A stretch of 64,000 bases of DNA from Hypholoma sublateritium FD-334 SS-4. Lineage: Eukaryota; Basidiomycota; Agaricomycetes; Agaricales; Strophariaceae. The stretch is taken from NCBI GenBank assembly GCA_000827495.1, contig KN817560.1, forward strand, positions 128,772-192,771, given 5' to 3'. The position numbers were made by a program, and so were the translations under genes. Below are positions 23,361 to 35,055 of the stretch, in pieces (positions within the stretch are counted from its first letter, which is position 1; each line of letters starts with the position of its first letter). The notes below the pieces were generated by a model that was not told the origin of the DNA, searched no databases, and saw only the letters and a program-made list of their open reading frames with translations.

Positions 23361-24646
23361 TTAGCAGATATTACTTTGTTGCGATATGTCACTGTCACCA
23401 GATTGATTCGGGGGCATGGGGCCTTCGACCTGCCCTGCTCGTTGAATACCCAGGTCGTCTCTGACCTGAATGGTGAGGAGTCTGAGTCCTTCTTCTCCAT
23501 GTTTATCAATATAGTCCAGTATTCCGTTTTCTCCTCCAACCTGATGCCTGACCTCGTCCATGATCAATTTGACGCCTGGCCAATATTCCCCGAGACCAGT
23601 CCAGTCCCGGACGCGGCTGCCGGAGAAGGATTGTTTTAACCGGAGACGGTCCAATCGAAGTTTCGACGATGCTTCATATTCCAATTTCTTGTTGAAGTAA
23701 ACCAGTGCTTCATCGCGAATTTTGGCCTGCCACTCTTCACGCGACATACATGAGATTTGTTGGCTAACTATTTTGGTAGTTGCCACCCACTCCACGAACT
23801 CTGAGTACATTGTGCGCTGTGCCTTGACTTTACTGATGCCAGGTCCCGTACTTCGAAATTGACCGGCGTCAAAGAATTTGGAAGAAGTCACCCACTCGTA
23901 AATCTGTTCTCGGGTTTGGAACCCTTCTTCGAATACTTTCATTGAAAGCCCTAAGAACGAAGTTATTTCGTCGAATGATTCGCTCAAATCCTGTGGAGGG
24001 TTGGGCGGATCCGGAAGCTGAAGGGTGGCCCAATGTGAGAAATGTAGAGACTGCAAATCTCGAATTCAATTTACCATGAGACCCTTCGCTCCCAGAGTCA
24101 ATCCACCGTTTCTACTAATGAGGCCCATGATCATGCCAAGATCACCATACGAATTGAAGAAATTCAATCTATCGTATTCCTTCATGTCCAAACAGACGTG
24201 AACATCTATCTACGGAAAAAATTAGGGTGGTTGAGAGTTATTTTCACCGAAAGCGATACCTGATAATAAATCTCGCCGTCCTCTGTTACTGAGCGATTCT
24301 CCTGTTCCTCGGCACCATGCGGCAAGGCTGTCCACTGCCCATGATATATCGGTACCGCATAATTCGAGGTTCTGTTGCCCTTCATGGGATTGACGTACTT
24401 TGCCCCAATACCCTGCTTGATTACTTCATGTGGAACAAATGACCCGTAGACAGACTTTGGATCGGTGACAAGGAGGTCAAGATCTCCGTAGTCGACCTTT
24501 TCGGGAGCTTCTCGAGGTACACCAACGCGATTATAAAATTCCGACATTTTTGCCAGCATGTCCTGTTTAAGCGCCCGATAGATGGAGGGAGGAATGCGTG
24601 GAAATGCAGCAGCTGGAAGAATAGTACCAAATGCGTTACCGCCCAT
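23361..24646 (-). CDS. uncharacterised nucleotidyltransferase-like protein, possibly disrupted
   Basis: The protein starts MGGNAFGTILPAAAFPRIPP and soon has REAPEKVDYGDLDLLV. The DLD motif after a GNAF-like start looks like a nucleotidyltransferase core, and similar fungal proteins of unknown function share both; I know no experimental role. Further segments are NFFNSYGDLGMIMGLISRNG and, after the trouble spot, FLGLSMKVFEEGFQTREQIYEW, then a Lys/Arg-rich helical region and an acidic Gln-rich tail. At 24051-24074 the reading frame meets an in-frame TGA (24066-24068). Either a 24-base stretch with GT and AG ends is removed, or the gene carries a nonsense mutation. Upstream in-frame codons lack an ATG, so the start is at 24644-24646. 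Confidence 0.68.
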
Positions 24647-25161
24647 GTTGTTGTGTATGATTACTGCCAAAGTTTTCCAACGATCTCGACAATGCTCGTG
24701 TTAGAGTTCAAATTCATCGTATCGGCGAAATGAGCTCTATGTATTCCAGCCAGGGTGAGAAAGTTGCCGTCAGGTTGGCGATGATTGAGTCAATAATAAC
24801 GAATGACTCAGGCCGTTCATGTCCACAAATATCAGTGAGGATAATGAAAATGACTGGCATCACTCTATGAGGTTACTCATGCGCTGCTAGAAGCCAAAAG
24901 ATGCATAACAATAAAACAGGCGAGTCCACAGTGCAGGTGGGATCCGAGGTTTGTTGGCCTTGCTGAAAGTCGAGAGCTCCAGTCAAGGGGGTACCAAAAC
25001 CTTAATTAAGACCTTAGGCAAGCTCCAGTCAAGCTCCAGTGGATGCCGATGATCCTGTTCAACTTGGCGAAGCTATATGTATCTTTCCCACGATTTCACG
25101 ATCCAACAATGCGAAGTTGATCACAGTTCGACGCAACGTTTAGTATTTGCACTCGAACACC
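24647..25161. other. divergent promoter region (nucleotidyltransferase-like / zinc-knuckle)
   Basis: No gene is seen. The short string AGCTCCAGTCAAG occurs twice, near 24974 and 25022, and a related AGCTCCAGT follows. This is too short to call an element. Confidence 0.4.
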
Positions 25162-25865
25162 ATGTCGAAATACGCACCTCACGGAGGCCGCTCGTCTAAC
25201 CAACCTAGGGCCACATCATCGACAATATGCCAGAAGTGTCTGGGTCGAGGTCAGTGCGTCTCAGTAATCCTTTTCCGCTGTTGTTGAGAAGTCCGACATA
25301 GGTCACTTCATCTATGAGTGCAAAGGATCACGTCCCTACCTTACGCGACCTTCTCGTACCCAACAACTTGAAAACCCGAAGTTATTGGCAAAGCTTAAGG
25401 CTGATGGAAAGCCGTCTGTGGAAGTCCCGGAGGAATTCAAGAGGCCGTACGTCCCGTTTTTCGATATTCCAGTCTGATTTCATTAACCGTTTCTAGTGCT
25501 GGTACAGCGAACAAGATTCTAGAGGCTAAGGAGAAAGAACGCGGAAAAGAAGACAAAGGAAAGGGAAAGGAGAAAGAGGAAGGGACCTCACGGAGAAGCA
25601 AGCGGGCTAAACGGTATGCCACCAACTCTCTTTCCGATGCTGCTCGTCTCAAATCTCTGCACATAGCTCCCATTCGAGTTCAGACTCAGGATCATCTGAT
25701 TCTAGTTCTGATTCCGACAGCGCTTCCGACTCAAGTTCAGAGTCAGGCAGTGAGTCTTCCGACTCTTCATCATCCGACTCGCGGTCGAGGTCGAGAGAAA
25801 GGGATAGAAAGCGCCGCATTCCACTCCACCGTAGTCATTCTGGGTCGAGGGCGTCACCAAAGTAA
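25162..25865 (+). CDS. CCHC zinc-knuckle protein (ZCCHC10-like)
   Basis: A small basic protein with one retroviral-type zinc knuckle, CQKCLGRGHFIYEC, split by an intron after the first glycine-rich turn (exon ends near 25249). The knuckle is followed by KGSRPYLTRPSRTQQL, which is typical of the ZCCHC10 family, then by a Lys/Glu-rich stretch and a long Ser/Asp run ending in SRSRERDRKRRIPLHRSHS. The tail resembles SR-like splicing or RNA-binding proteins. The family is nuclear and probably binds RNA; its exact role is poorly known. Three introns are needed. The stop is at 25863-25865. Confidence 0.85.
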
Positions 25866-26067
25866 ACATCTCCCCAAGAGTTTGTTGCCATTCTCATCAG
25901 ATAACATGCTACTTGTATCATACTTACGCCTTAAGAAATATGTTCAGATATTGGAATCTAGGGATATTCATTACCTAGTATTGTCCATTACTAAGTTGTA
26001 TTTGATAGGCTACTGACGTGTTATAACTGCATGCGCATGAAGAAGGACCAGTGGATCAAAAGTATAA

Positions 26068-26895
26068 TTATAATAATAGGCATACACTGCTTGATTCTGC
26101 TGCTTTTGTGTTCATGATAAGTGCAACTATGAGACTAAAATACGGAATCAGCGGTGTTATTCAATGGTGTATGAACACTTTAGCATTACCCGTACAGTCC
26201 CAACACTTCGGCGAAGATGAGGATGAGAACCATAGAAACGAACACTTTCGATTCGTGTACGTATGCTCGTACGCACTATCCCCATGTTTAGCATACATGT
26301 AAGGGGAGAAAAGGAATATTTCTGACCGAGTCGCCTACGAATCCAATGGCATACCCTGCCGCCAACCCAGTAAACCCGCAAGCAAGTCCTGCGCCGAGAT
26401 GGATGAAACCAGCAAATAACGAATAACCGGTGGGTTTCACTGCAGGAGTTAAATCAATGGGATGGAATAGAATTACATTGAACTTGTAGACCCACGAGAT
26501 CCAGCAATTAGTACTGATACCACCAGACCGTATACAGCGATGATACCGGACATAACGACAGGAATGAGCGACTGGTAGGGTATCAATTACATATTTGCGG
26601 GCAAGTGGGGCCGCGGGACTCACCTTCATGATGAGTTCAGGCTTGAACGTTCCAAGGCCAGCAATCCCTATCCCTGCCTTCGATGTGCCAAAGGCTGCCC
26701 CGACAGCTTCGGAGATATGAGGGTTAAACGAACAGTATTTCGTGAATTAGGACAATTACACACTGCTAAAGACCATCTGTCAAAAGGAAGGGTCGTAATC
26801 CTTAGCAGGCGTTTCCGACTAATGGATGAGCAACATACAGCTGAAGCTACCCCAGCAAATCCAAAGAACGGGGCAAATGGTGGGCATAGAGACAT
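26068..26895 (-). CDS. V-type proton ATPase proteolipid subunit c or c'
   Basis: This is the ring-forming, proton-carrying subunit of the V0 sector, a four-helix membrane protein of about 165 residues. Seen: CPPFAPFFGFAGVASA, MVFSTVGAAFGTSKAGIGIA (which requires a 13-base exon at 26764-26776), FKPELIMKSLIPVVMSG, IIAVYGLVVSVLIAGS, YSLFAGFIHLGAGLACGFTG, GYAIGFVGDS, VRAYVHESKVFVSMVLILIF, AEVLGLYGLIVALIMNT. The Glu in the last helix is the expected proton-binding residue. Telling Vma3 from Vma11 needs a tree. Seven or so introns split this tiny gene. It pairs head to head with the ZIP transporter. Confidence 0.92.
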
Positions 26896-27165
26896 GGTGA
26901 AAAAGAAGGTGTTTAAGTCAAGACTGTCAAGCTGTCTGCGACTGAGACGACACTGGACAGGCGAAAGCTCGTCACGTGCATCATCTTACTAGGAACACCG
27001 AACAGGCCCATTGGAACTTGAAGTTGAAGTGAAAGGATGATTGCAACTTGCCATAAACCCTACATACATATGTGTTGGACGTGTTTCTAAACTTCGCACT
27101 GATCAACTTGAACCGCTGCATCGACTCGGCATCGACTTCGCCCCTGGCAAACATACGTGGAAGAC

Positions 27166-28340
27166 ATGGTCGTTCAACTATTAGTGATGTCGGCCGTTCT
27201 TGGCGCGTCGACGTTCGCGGTCGGAATGCTACCCTTGTCATACCCGTTTTCTAGTGCGTTATACTCGTAAACCTCCAGCGAACTTTGGTCATGAATTCCC
27301 ATAGAAAATCATTTGGAGCGTTTGGCGGCTCTCGGAACTGGTCTTCTGCTGGGAGCAGCGCTTGGCGTTATAATCCCAGAGTCAATATACCAACTTCACG
27401 CAACTTCGTCATCCTTACTGACCATTTTCGTGTAACAGGGGAATTGAAGCTACTGTTGAAGCTAATAGTCCTGGAGAAGATATTCCAACAGGTCGAATCG
27501 CCTTTTGTTTACTGCTCGGTTTCACCGTAATGTTAATTATCGAGCAACTACTGGCTCCAAACGCACATTCCCATTCGATGGACAGTAGCCCAATTCCCTT
27601 GTCAAAGTCTAGGAGACCGGATAGCATGGCGTCTGTCGAATTTGACGCTGAATTGGGAGATATGCATCATGACGCGATTCCCTTGGAACACCGCAGGGTG
27701 CCATCGCCCCCGACGCTGGATGCCGACATGGACAACGAGCGAGCTTTCCCTCTGCTACTGGGCCTAGTCATCCATGGCTCCGCCGATGGTCTCGCCTTGG
27801 GTGTTGCTAATTTATCAAACATTTCGACGGGAACGCCGAACGCCATATCCGTCGTGGTGTTCCTAGCCTTGATTCTTCATAAAGGCATGCATTACTTCAC
27901 GGTACATACCGTCAATCATAAGTCTGAACTATTTTTACGCTATTTTAGCGCCGACGGCACTGGCTTTCACCACAGCCCTTCTGGCATCCTCCCTACCCAG
28001 GCCCAACTGTAAAAAATATCTTATTATATTCAGCGCTTCCACGCCGTTAGTGTCTATTGCGTCCTACACGCTATTCTCCTTCTTCGTCGGAGGCGATAAA
28101 GGCAAACTTATCGGAATGGCTCTTCTAATATCCGTGCGTTTAAGAGATATATTAATGTCAACCTTTCTGACATTGTATTGCTAGGGAGGTACATTCCTGT
28201 ACGTTGCAACCGTTTTGCAACCTGTCTCGTCCCACGCAGAATCAACTGGTGACCTGAAAACGACATTGCGTGTGTTACTTATCAGTATTGGAATGTTTAT
28301 TCCACTCGTATTGAGCTCATTCCTGGGTCATGGCCACTAA
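27166..28340 (+). CDS. ZIP metal transporter, ZIP9 (SLC39A9) type
   Basis: ZIP proteins move zinc and related metals into the cytosol; the ZIP9 group sits on Golgi and plasma membranes in animals. Seen: MVVQLLVMSAVLGASTFAVG, NHLERLAALGTGLLLGAALG, VIIPEG spliced to IEATVEAN, a variable cytosolic loop with several His (HSHSMD, MHHDAIPLEHRR), then the conserved LGLVIHGSADGLALG with the metal-binding His and Asp, HKAPTALAFTT, FVGGDKGKLIGMALLISGGT and LYVATVLQPVSS. The C-terminus is LSSFLGHGH. The intron at 27885-27948 must use a GC donor to give HKAP. The length is about 310 residues, as in the family. Confidence 0.9.
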
Positions 28341-28799
28341 ATACCTAGCAGTGTTTCATGTTCATTACCTCCCTGGCGGTAGTTAGTTTAAGTTTACGTA
28401 GCAAAGAACAGAAAAGGTTTCAGGTGTATAGTTGGTGTGTAGCGTAGATTTGTAGGAGGCTAGTTCCGTGAACCATATCAATCATTTACCTTGCAAGTAA
28501 TATCTCTCCGGGCCTCCGTTTTACGATGAAGCTAGATTATTATTAGGCCGAGACATGCAGAACGGTGGAGCCTGGACAGTACATTTCTGCACTTCAGGTC
28601 AAGTTCAGAGCAAGTTCAGAGGACTGTTTTGTAATTTCAGGATTTGTTCAGGATCAATTCAAGATTAATTCTAATTCCTGGATATTTATTGGAGTGATCC
28701 GGAAGCCGGCCCGATATGCTGCACAAACAAAAGGTCTTCGCTTGGTCTCCGTTGGTGTTTTTCGACATCCGAGTCAGCAACTTGATTGACTGCCGGAAT
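28341..28799. other. intergenic, upstream of NOP12
   Basis: About 460 bases between two plus-strand genes. The imperfect direct repeat CAAGTTCAGAG occurs near 28598 and 28610, and nearby GGATTTGTTCAGGATCAATTC has internal repetition. No gene is visible. Confidence 0.4.
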
Positions 28800-30640
28800 A
28801 TGTCGCTATCATCACTTCTGTTACCGAAGAAAGTCTCACTGGATTCGGAATTGGATAGTTTATTTAAGCTACCGGTAAGATAGTTGATTCTTTGCAAATG
28901 CACTGTCAAATTTACCTATTTCTTTCTCGAGATTGCAACAGCACCTATTGCAAGCTCGTCGAAGAAAAATGTCACCAAGAAGCGCAAAGTCGACGCTGAA
29001 AAGCAGGAAACCCATAGCGTTCCCCCCAAGCGCACCAAAGTAAACACAGAGGAGAAATCATCCAAGCCAACTACGCAAGCAAAGAAGGGCGAGGAGAAGG
29101 TAAAGAAGAGAAAGGCGAACGCAAAGGGCAAAGGAAAAGAGGTAGAATCAGAAGAGGATGACGAGGATGACGACCGCCTTGAAACTACCTATTTGGACGG
29201 CGAAAAGTCCGCGGGACCAGGAAAGACTGGTGAGGACGAAAACGAAGGAAGTGACAATGAAGGAGGCCTTGACAAATTGGTCCACGAGTCCTTGACGAAG
29301 AAAGACAAGAAATTTCGAACCCCCAAGACGAAACACGTCCCGTCAGAGGAAACTGCAGAATTACGCGACCAGCGAACCATTTTCATTGGAAATTTATCCG
29401 TTGAGGTAGCTTCAAAAAAGGTGCGTTTCTGCTCGAATTCTCTTTTATTGCTTCAAATAATCTTTTCAACTTTTGTAGCCACTACAGAAGCAATTAAAAC
29501 ATCATATTGTTGCCTCGATGCCCACGGCCAAAATAGAGTCAATACGCTTCCGCTCTATCCCTTTCCAAGCACCGACCACTAAACTGGAAGACGAAAGCGA
29601 GGACCCTAAGAAAAAAACAGAGCCATCCAGAAAGGAGCCTCGCGTACATGAGAAGGAGCGCGCCTCTGTTTGGCGATCCAAGCTCGATGGTCAGGACGAT
29701 GAGAGCGTGTCAAAAGACGAAAAACGATATTTAAATCCATCGCAGAAGAAAAAGATCGCATTCATCAATCAAGAATTCCATTCCTCTGCTAATACAATCA
29801 ACGCCTATATCGTGTTCGCCCACCCGCCTAACACTGAAGGCCGAGCTACTAATCTCCCCCCTCTTCCCCAATGCATGGATCCTTATCAGGCGGCCTTGAA
29901 CGCGGCAGAGAAATGCGACGGAACTATGTTCATGGAAAGGATGCTTCGCGTAGATTTGGTCACGAAAAATAAGCTCAGTGCCTTTACCACCGGCTCTGAT
30001 GAAACGACCGCGAAGCCTTCCATTCTAGAAACTGATCCCCGGCTCTCTATTTTCGTCGGAAACCTAGATTTCGCGAGCAAGGAAGAGGATCTCAGAGTGT
30101 TCTTCGAGACCCTTATAATTACAGAGAAGGGAGCCCCTCCAACAAACGATGAAGACGATAAGCCATCCAATTGGGTGACCCGTGTCCGCATCGTCCGCGA
30201 CAAGGAAACGCAGTTGGGAAAGGGCTTTGCATATGTCCAATTCACGGTATGAGTTTCATTAGCCCCACTTAACTATCTACTTTATTCATTCGCGCATCAA
30301 GGACCGCGAATGCGTCGACGAGCTGCTGGCCCTCGAACAGGAAAAGCTGAATTTCGCTAAACGTAAACTTCGCGTGCAGCGGTGCAAGAGCGCGCCCGGA
30401 AGCAAGCAAATCGTAACGCAGCGTAAAGAGCGGGCTCCTGCCGTGGTTGTGCCGAAGGGCGACCCGCGCTTGGGTGAAAAGCTCTCCGGCCTACCGAAAG
30501 AGGAGCGCAAGCAGATCAAATCCACTGACGCCGATCGTGTAGCAAGAAGGCTAGCAAAGAAAAAAGCCCGCATGTCGATGGCGCCTGGAATAGGGAAGTC
30601 GAACATGCCGAAGGGCACAGATCGCAAGAGGACGCGGTAG
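28800..30640 (+). CDS. NOP12: nucleolar RNA-binding protein Nop12 homologue
   Basis: Nop12 helps mature the large-subunit rRNA (5.8S and 25S) in the nucleolus of yeast. Seen: a short first exon (MSLSSLLLPKKVSLDSELDS), a highly charged Lys/Glu region with probable nucleolar targeting, then DQRTIFIGNLSVEVA, the RNP2-like start of the first RRM, which is split by the long insert typical of this family. A second RRM runs from SIFVGNLDFASKEEDLRVFF to GKGFAYVQFTDREC. The C-terminus (GDPRLGEKLSGLPKEERKQI and RKRTR) matches Nop12 too. Three introns. About 560 residues, longer than the yeast protein because of the charged N-terminus. Confidence 0.9.
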
Positions 30641-31224
30641 TCATGCAGTAAGTATGTGTTTACATATAGTGAGTTGGGAAGCGCGAGTACTTAAAGTTGA
30701 CAGAATTCTCTTTGAAATTTCTTCTTTTGTCACGCTCGTCCTTCCACAACTGGATATTCATGGCAGCCGTTGTCGGGGTATCTTATCTGATCGATTTCCG
30801 CCTATGTGAAGATTCGAGTGGACATACTTATATCATCACTTACTTACAGCGCATATTGTCGCCCAGGCAACATGTGTTTTAAATAAATATCGCCAAGGTT
30901 CCTAGAGTACTTAGACCTATGTACGCCCGAATTGCTCGGTGAGAGTATCCGTCGCAATATCGAGGTCAGCTGGGCCCTCTCCGTATAGGTACCTCTGGAG
31001 TGATGTAAAATTGCTTGAATGACAAAATATACCTAATTGATGACAATCAGTCACTCTGCATCGTGGTAGATGTGGCAGAGCAATAATTAATTCATTATGT
31101 TCATTGAACCTATGCTGCGTTGTGAGTACATGCAGATTTGTACAAATGTGCTAATTCAGATGTGACAGTGCTTATAGACAGACGCACGGTAAATATGTGA
31201 CATGAATCGGGTGAACAACTCAGT
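30641..31224. other. convergent 3' intergenic region
   Basis: NOP12 (plus) and the E1 alpha gene (minus) end on either side. Around 580 A+T-rich bases hold nothing that I can support as a gene or RNA. Confidence 0.45.
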
Positions 31225-33084
31225 TCAGTTCAGGAGATCCTTCCCATTGTTCTTGAACTTGGCTAACTCATTTCGCCATGGCGGGTAGATCTCTCCGTAT
31301 TTCTTCAGCAATCCAACCAATTCTTTTCTTTGTTCCCTCTAGCATGGGTTTGATAGTTGGCACAGATTGGTTAGTCTCCAAGGATATGTGCATCATGGGA
31401 GAATAGGTACACTTACGATGTTCCAAGGCTCTTCTCCGCCATAAACGTCAGTAAATAGTTCGCCGAGTTCGCAGCGCTTCAAACTCTCGGCGCGCTTAAA
31501 CGCCTTCATGACATCTACTTTAAGACGCGTCTTCAGTTCTGCCTCAGCATCGGCGTCCCACCATCCGTTCGATTCCATAAACAAGCGAAATCGAGTGATA
31601 GGATTATCTACGCGTTTCCTATCCTCGACTTCTGCTCTCGCGCGATATGCGAAGGAATCATCTGAGGTCGAATGGTGGCCAACACTACAAATGATAGTGT
31701 AGTGAACGTCAGAATGTGGATATCGAGGAGTTCACTCACCGATAAGACATGGCCTCGATGAGGACAGCACGCCCTTGCTCAAGACACCTTCTCCTCCCTT
31801 CTCTAACTGCACTTATAACCGCTAAAATATCGTTGCCGTCCACGCGGATTGTATCAATGCCGTATCCTGGACCGCGACTGGCAATTCCATCCCCATTGTA
31901 TTGCTCTGTGCTCGGAGTACTAATTGCAAAGCCGTTGTTTCGAGCGATGAAAAGTGTTGGCGATGGTATCGTAGATGCGAGCATTAGGCCGGCATGAAAG
32001 TCTAGTGATTGAAATAAACACAGGCAAAAGATACTGCCTGATTAATTATGGGGCATACCTCCTTCCGACGCGGCTCCTTCGCCAAAGAAACACGCGGCGA
32101 TGGAGCGTGAGCGTCGGCTCGGTGTTCGACGTAGAGCGTACGCAACGCCTGCGGCTTGAGGAATTTGGGTCGCGAGGGGAGAAGAGATGGTGTGAAAGTG
32201 GTGCGTGGGGGAACCGAAGTGCTACGTGCGTCACATTTCGTAAACTGAAGGTATCTAGGAGTAATCAGTCTTACCACAGGCATTTGTCGTCCCTTCCCGG
32301 AATTATCCTCTTCGTTTCCAAAGCATTGGGCCATGACTTTATCCAGAGTAAAACCTCTCCAGAGGAGGACTCCCAGCTCGCGATATTGACCTTTAATCGA
32401 GGGACAATATAAGTACCTCACAAGAGAAGGTTTAAATATCACTCGAGTATCACATACCTAGGACTCTGCAAGCAATATTTAAGTTTGAGAAGCTATTTTT
32501 GAGGACTATTCGACTCACTCATCGTCCAACTCAAGGGCCGCGGCAGACCCGACGATGGTGGCTTCTTCGCCGTGCTATTATTCGGCCGGTTAATGGCAGT
32601 GGATAAGTAATAGTAAAAAATGAAACCACAATAGCTCACAGCAGTCATCTGAGGATAATTTTTATTATTCAAATAAGTTGGATAATGAGACCAAGATCCG
32701 GAGTCATACGTAAAATGATATTTTCCCCTGGCGCTGGACATTATAAAGGACGTTGTCCAAAGTAGGCAAGAGTTGCATGTTTTCGTATAGACGACGAGCA
32801 AACTCTCTGTCAATCTGCAAATTACGCGTCAAATAAGAATGTCGTCTATGTATGATCTATACCTCTGGAAGTTCCGCTCCCTGGAGAGGTTTTCCAACAC
32901 CATCTAAGATGCGATATGTGGGTATTTGTTCATTTCCTTGAATAGAGTTGAAGAAATCGAGGTTCGAGACTATGGGAGAGTTCGTCGTTGGAAGTAGTTG
33001 TCTGTATCGCGAGGAACCTTTTGAAAAGGCTCTAGAGAACGTTGGAGCGGCGCTCGAGACTGCAGCTAACTCGAGCCGGATCAT
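31225..33084 (-). CDS. BCKDHA: branched-chain 2-oxoacid dehydrogenase E1 subunit alpha, mitochondrial
   Basis: The thiamine-diphosphate-dependent E1 alpha decarboxylates the 2-oxo acids of Leu, Ile and Val in the mitochondrial matrix, with E1 beta, E2 and E3. Seen: [20 protein letters not shown], a plausible presequence; [34 protein letters not shown] (needs a 9-base exon at 32640-32648); [63 protein letters not shown], the cofactor-binding loop; [32 protein letters not shown], which contains the Ser region phosphorylated by the kinase in animals. The end is [14 protein letters not shown]. About 440 residues, as expected. Shares a 245-base divergent promoter with the next gene. Confidence 0.94.
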
Positions 33085-33329
33085 GGTGGCAGGCTAGAGA
33101 GAGGTATGATGTCACGTGGGATTTGAGATGCAAGATCGATCGCATCTTGGAAAGGAAATGCGGACCTGCCGTTGCTATTTCTCGTGGTCGTCAACTGGCT
33201 AGCCATGTGAACCTCATAAATCTTCCATACGGACGAGTTATATGTTGTCTGCAGGGTTGCCTCCTTTCTTTCCTCCCCCTTCTTCTCTCCTTTTGTTCTT
33301 CGCCAGGCGCGGGCGCTTCAAGTCTGACC

Positions 33330-35055
33330 ATGCTCGTCGCTGGTCTGCTGCTGCACATGCTTGCCCTCCGGATGCTGGTCGTCCCTGCTCTGGGCCTCAA
33401 ATTCAATTTTTCGGATATACAGCAGTGTGGCCCAGTCGTCACTAATTTCATCGGTGCAAATATATCGGCCATTCCAACTTCGTTGTCGTTCCTGCCTCTG
33501 AATTCGACCGCCATCGTCGTTCCCCTACAAAATCCCGCCTTAATTTCATCTGGCATTACTGTTTCATCCTTACATCTTGCAGCTGGCTCAAATTTCTTGG
33601 CGTCTCTCGATGATGCCTCTGGGGAGAACCTCATCGCCATTTCTGATTTAATTCGAATTCTTCCCAGCGGAGACTCTTCCTGTCTGCATAATGCTGATGC
33701 CGACCCCCCCCGGCGCTTCACTGTTGGTCCGACAGTCTCCCAATGCGAGGACTTGACGATTAATTACGATACATCCGTCGTATCAAAAGCTCCGACCGTC
33801 CGGCTATACACACCAAGAGGTATTGCCTTTACCATGGAACTCAAATCAGACGAACCTACCAGTGGAACAGCCACTTTTACGCTAAATGCGTTACGCGGAC
33901 TCGGGATCGTACTGCTAATGGACGATGGGGCCAACATTCGAGAAACCTCGCCACTTTTGACTGGTAAGCTCAACGCTCATTTCGATTCGCAAAACTACTG
34001 ACTTTGCATTGTAGTGGCAGGAGATTCTGCCAGCGATGCTGCCTGTTTTAAGCGTAGCGCAACAAATTCGAGTACCACCAGTCCAACGAATAGCAATTCC
34101 ACAGATACCGGTGATATGAATTATGATGATCCCACTATCAGTGGTGATGTGGGAGCTCTCGATGATACGCCTGTTGTGATATCAAAGTAAGTGAATTATA
34201 AATCACACTGGACATAGCTAACCAAAAATCAGAAATGTCATCATCGGCAGCGCTATTGGCGGGGCCGTTCTCTTCCTTATCGCAATAGCTATGATCATAT
34301 TTGTTATAATGGACCGCCGAAGACGCCGAAAGATAAAACAAAGTGGATTCGAGACCTCAGCGATGGACGGGACCATGGATATTGAAAAACACAGTAACAT
34401 CACAACAGTGCCGCCTCAAAGGCGGCCCACAAATTTCGGTGTGGTGGCTAACCCAATCTATACGACAGATTCATTTTTGTCGCTAGGGAAGCCCGAAGAA
34501 GATCGGAACGCAATGGCATACCGGCGACAAAGGGTCCTTGAAGACCAGAATCATTCCAACCCCGCTAGTATTTCCTCTCCGGCACTTAGTTCTCGAATTG
34601 TGGTGGTTTCGCCGTCACCTTCGGACAAGCCCGATCGCCAGTCGCTAGAATCATTAGACATAGAGGGCATGCTCAACATGGCAATGTTGCAGTCAGAGAA
34701 CAGTTCCGCCAGCAGGAAAAACTCCGATGCATCGATCCTGGGACCCATCATGCGCGTACCGGAAACTACGCCGCCGCCGCCTTTCCTTCGCTCCGAAACA
34801 AGCCGCCGACAACTCCGTAGCGTTCCGTCGGACGTTTCTCCAGACCCGGCGTCGATGGCGTTCTCGGGGTATTCCGTGGATCCATTCGACAGTCAAGACG
34901 TCGTCTTCCAGGAGCCGTTGCGCACCGGGGACTCTTTCAGGTCACCTAACGGAGGGCTTCCACGGTCACCACGGGCATCCACGTCCAACCAGACGAGGGT
35001 GTTCTCCGGAGTCAGTGGCAGGTACAGTTCAGACTGGTATGGAATCGCCCGTTAG
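33330..35055 (+). CDS. single-pass membrane protein with Ser/Thr-rich stalk, unknown function
   Basis: I do not recognise a named family, though this layout is common in Agaricomycetes. Seen: a signal peptide MLVAGLLLHMLALRMLVVPA; an extracellular domain of about 200 residues with conserved Cys (for example IQQCGPVV, SSCLHN, SQCEDL) and TFTLNALRGLGIVLLMDDG; a Ser/Thr/Asn-rich stalk (FKRSATNSSTTSPTNSNST); one transmembrane helix VIIGSAIGGAVLFLIAIAMI followed by the stop-transfer run DRRRRRKIK; and a cytosolic tail of about 240 residues rich in Ser and Pro. The upstream part of the open frame is non-coding, so the ATG at 33330, directly before the signal peptide, is preferred. A sensor or wall-linked role is possible but only a guess. 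Confidence 0.75.

Noticed and set aside
11502..26895. V-ATPase subunits d and c/c' as a functional gene cluster
   Set aside because: They are about 13 kb apart with unrelated genes between them; two housekeeping subunits in one window is likely coincidence.
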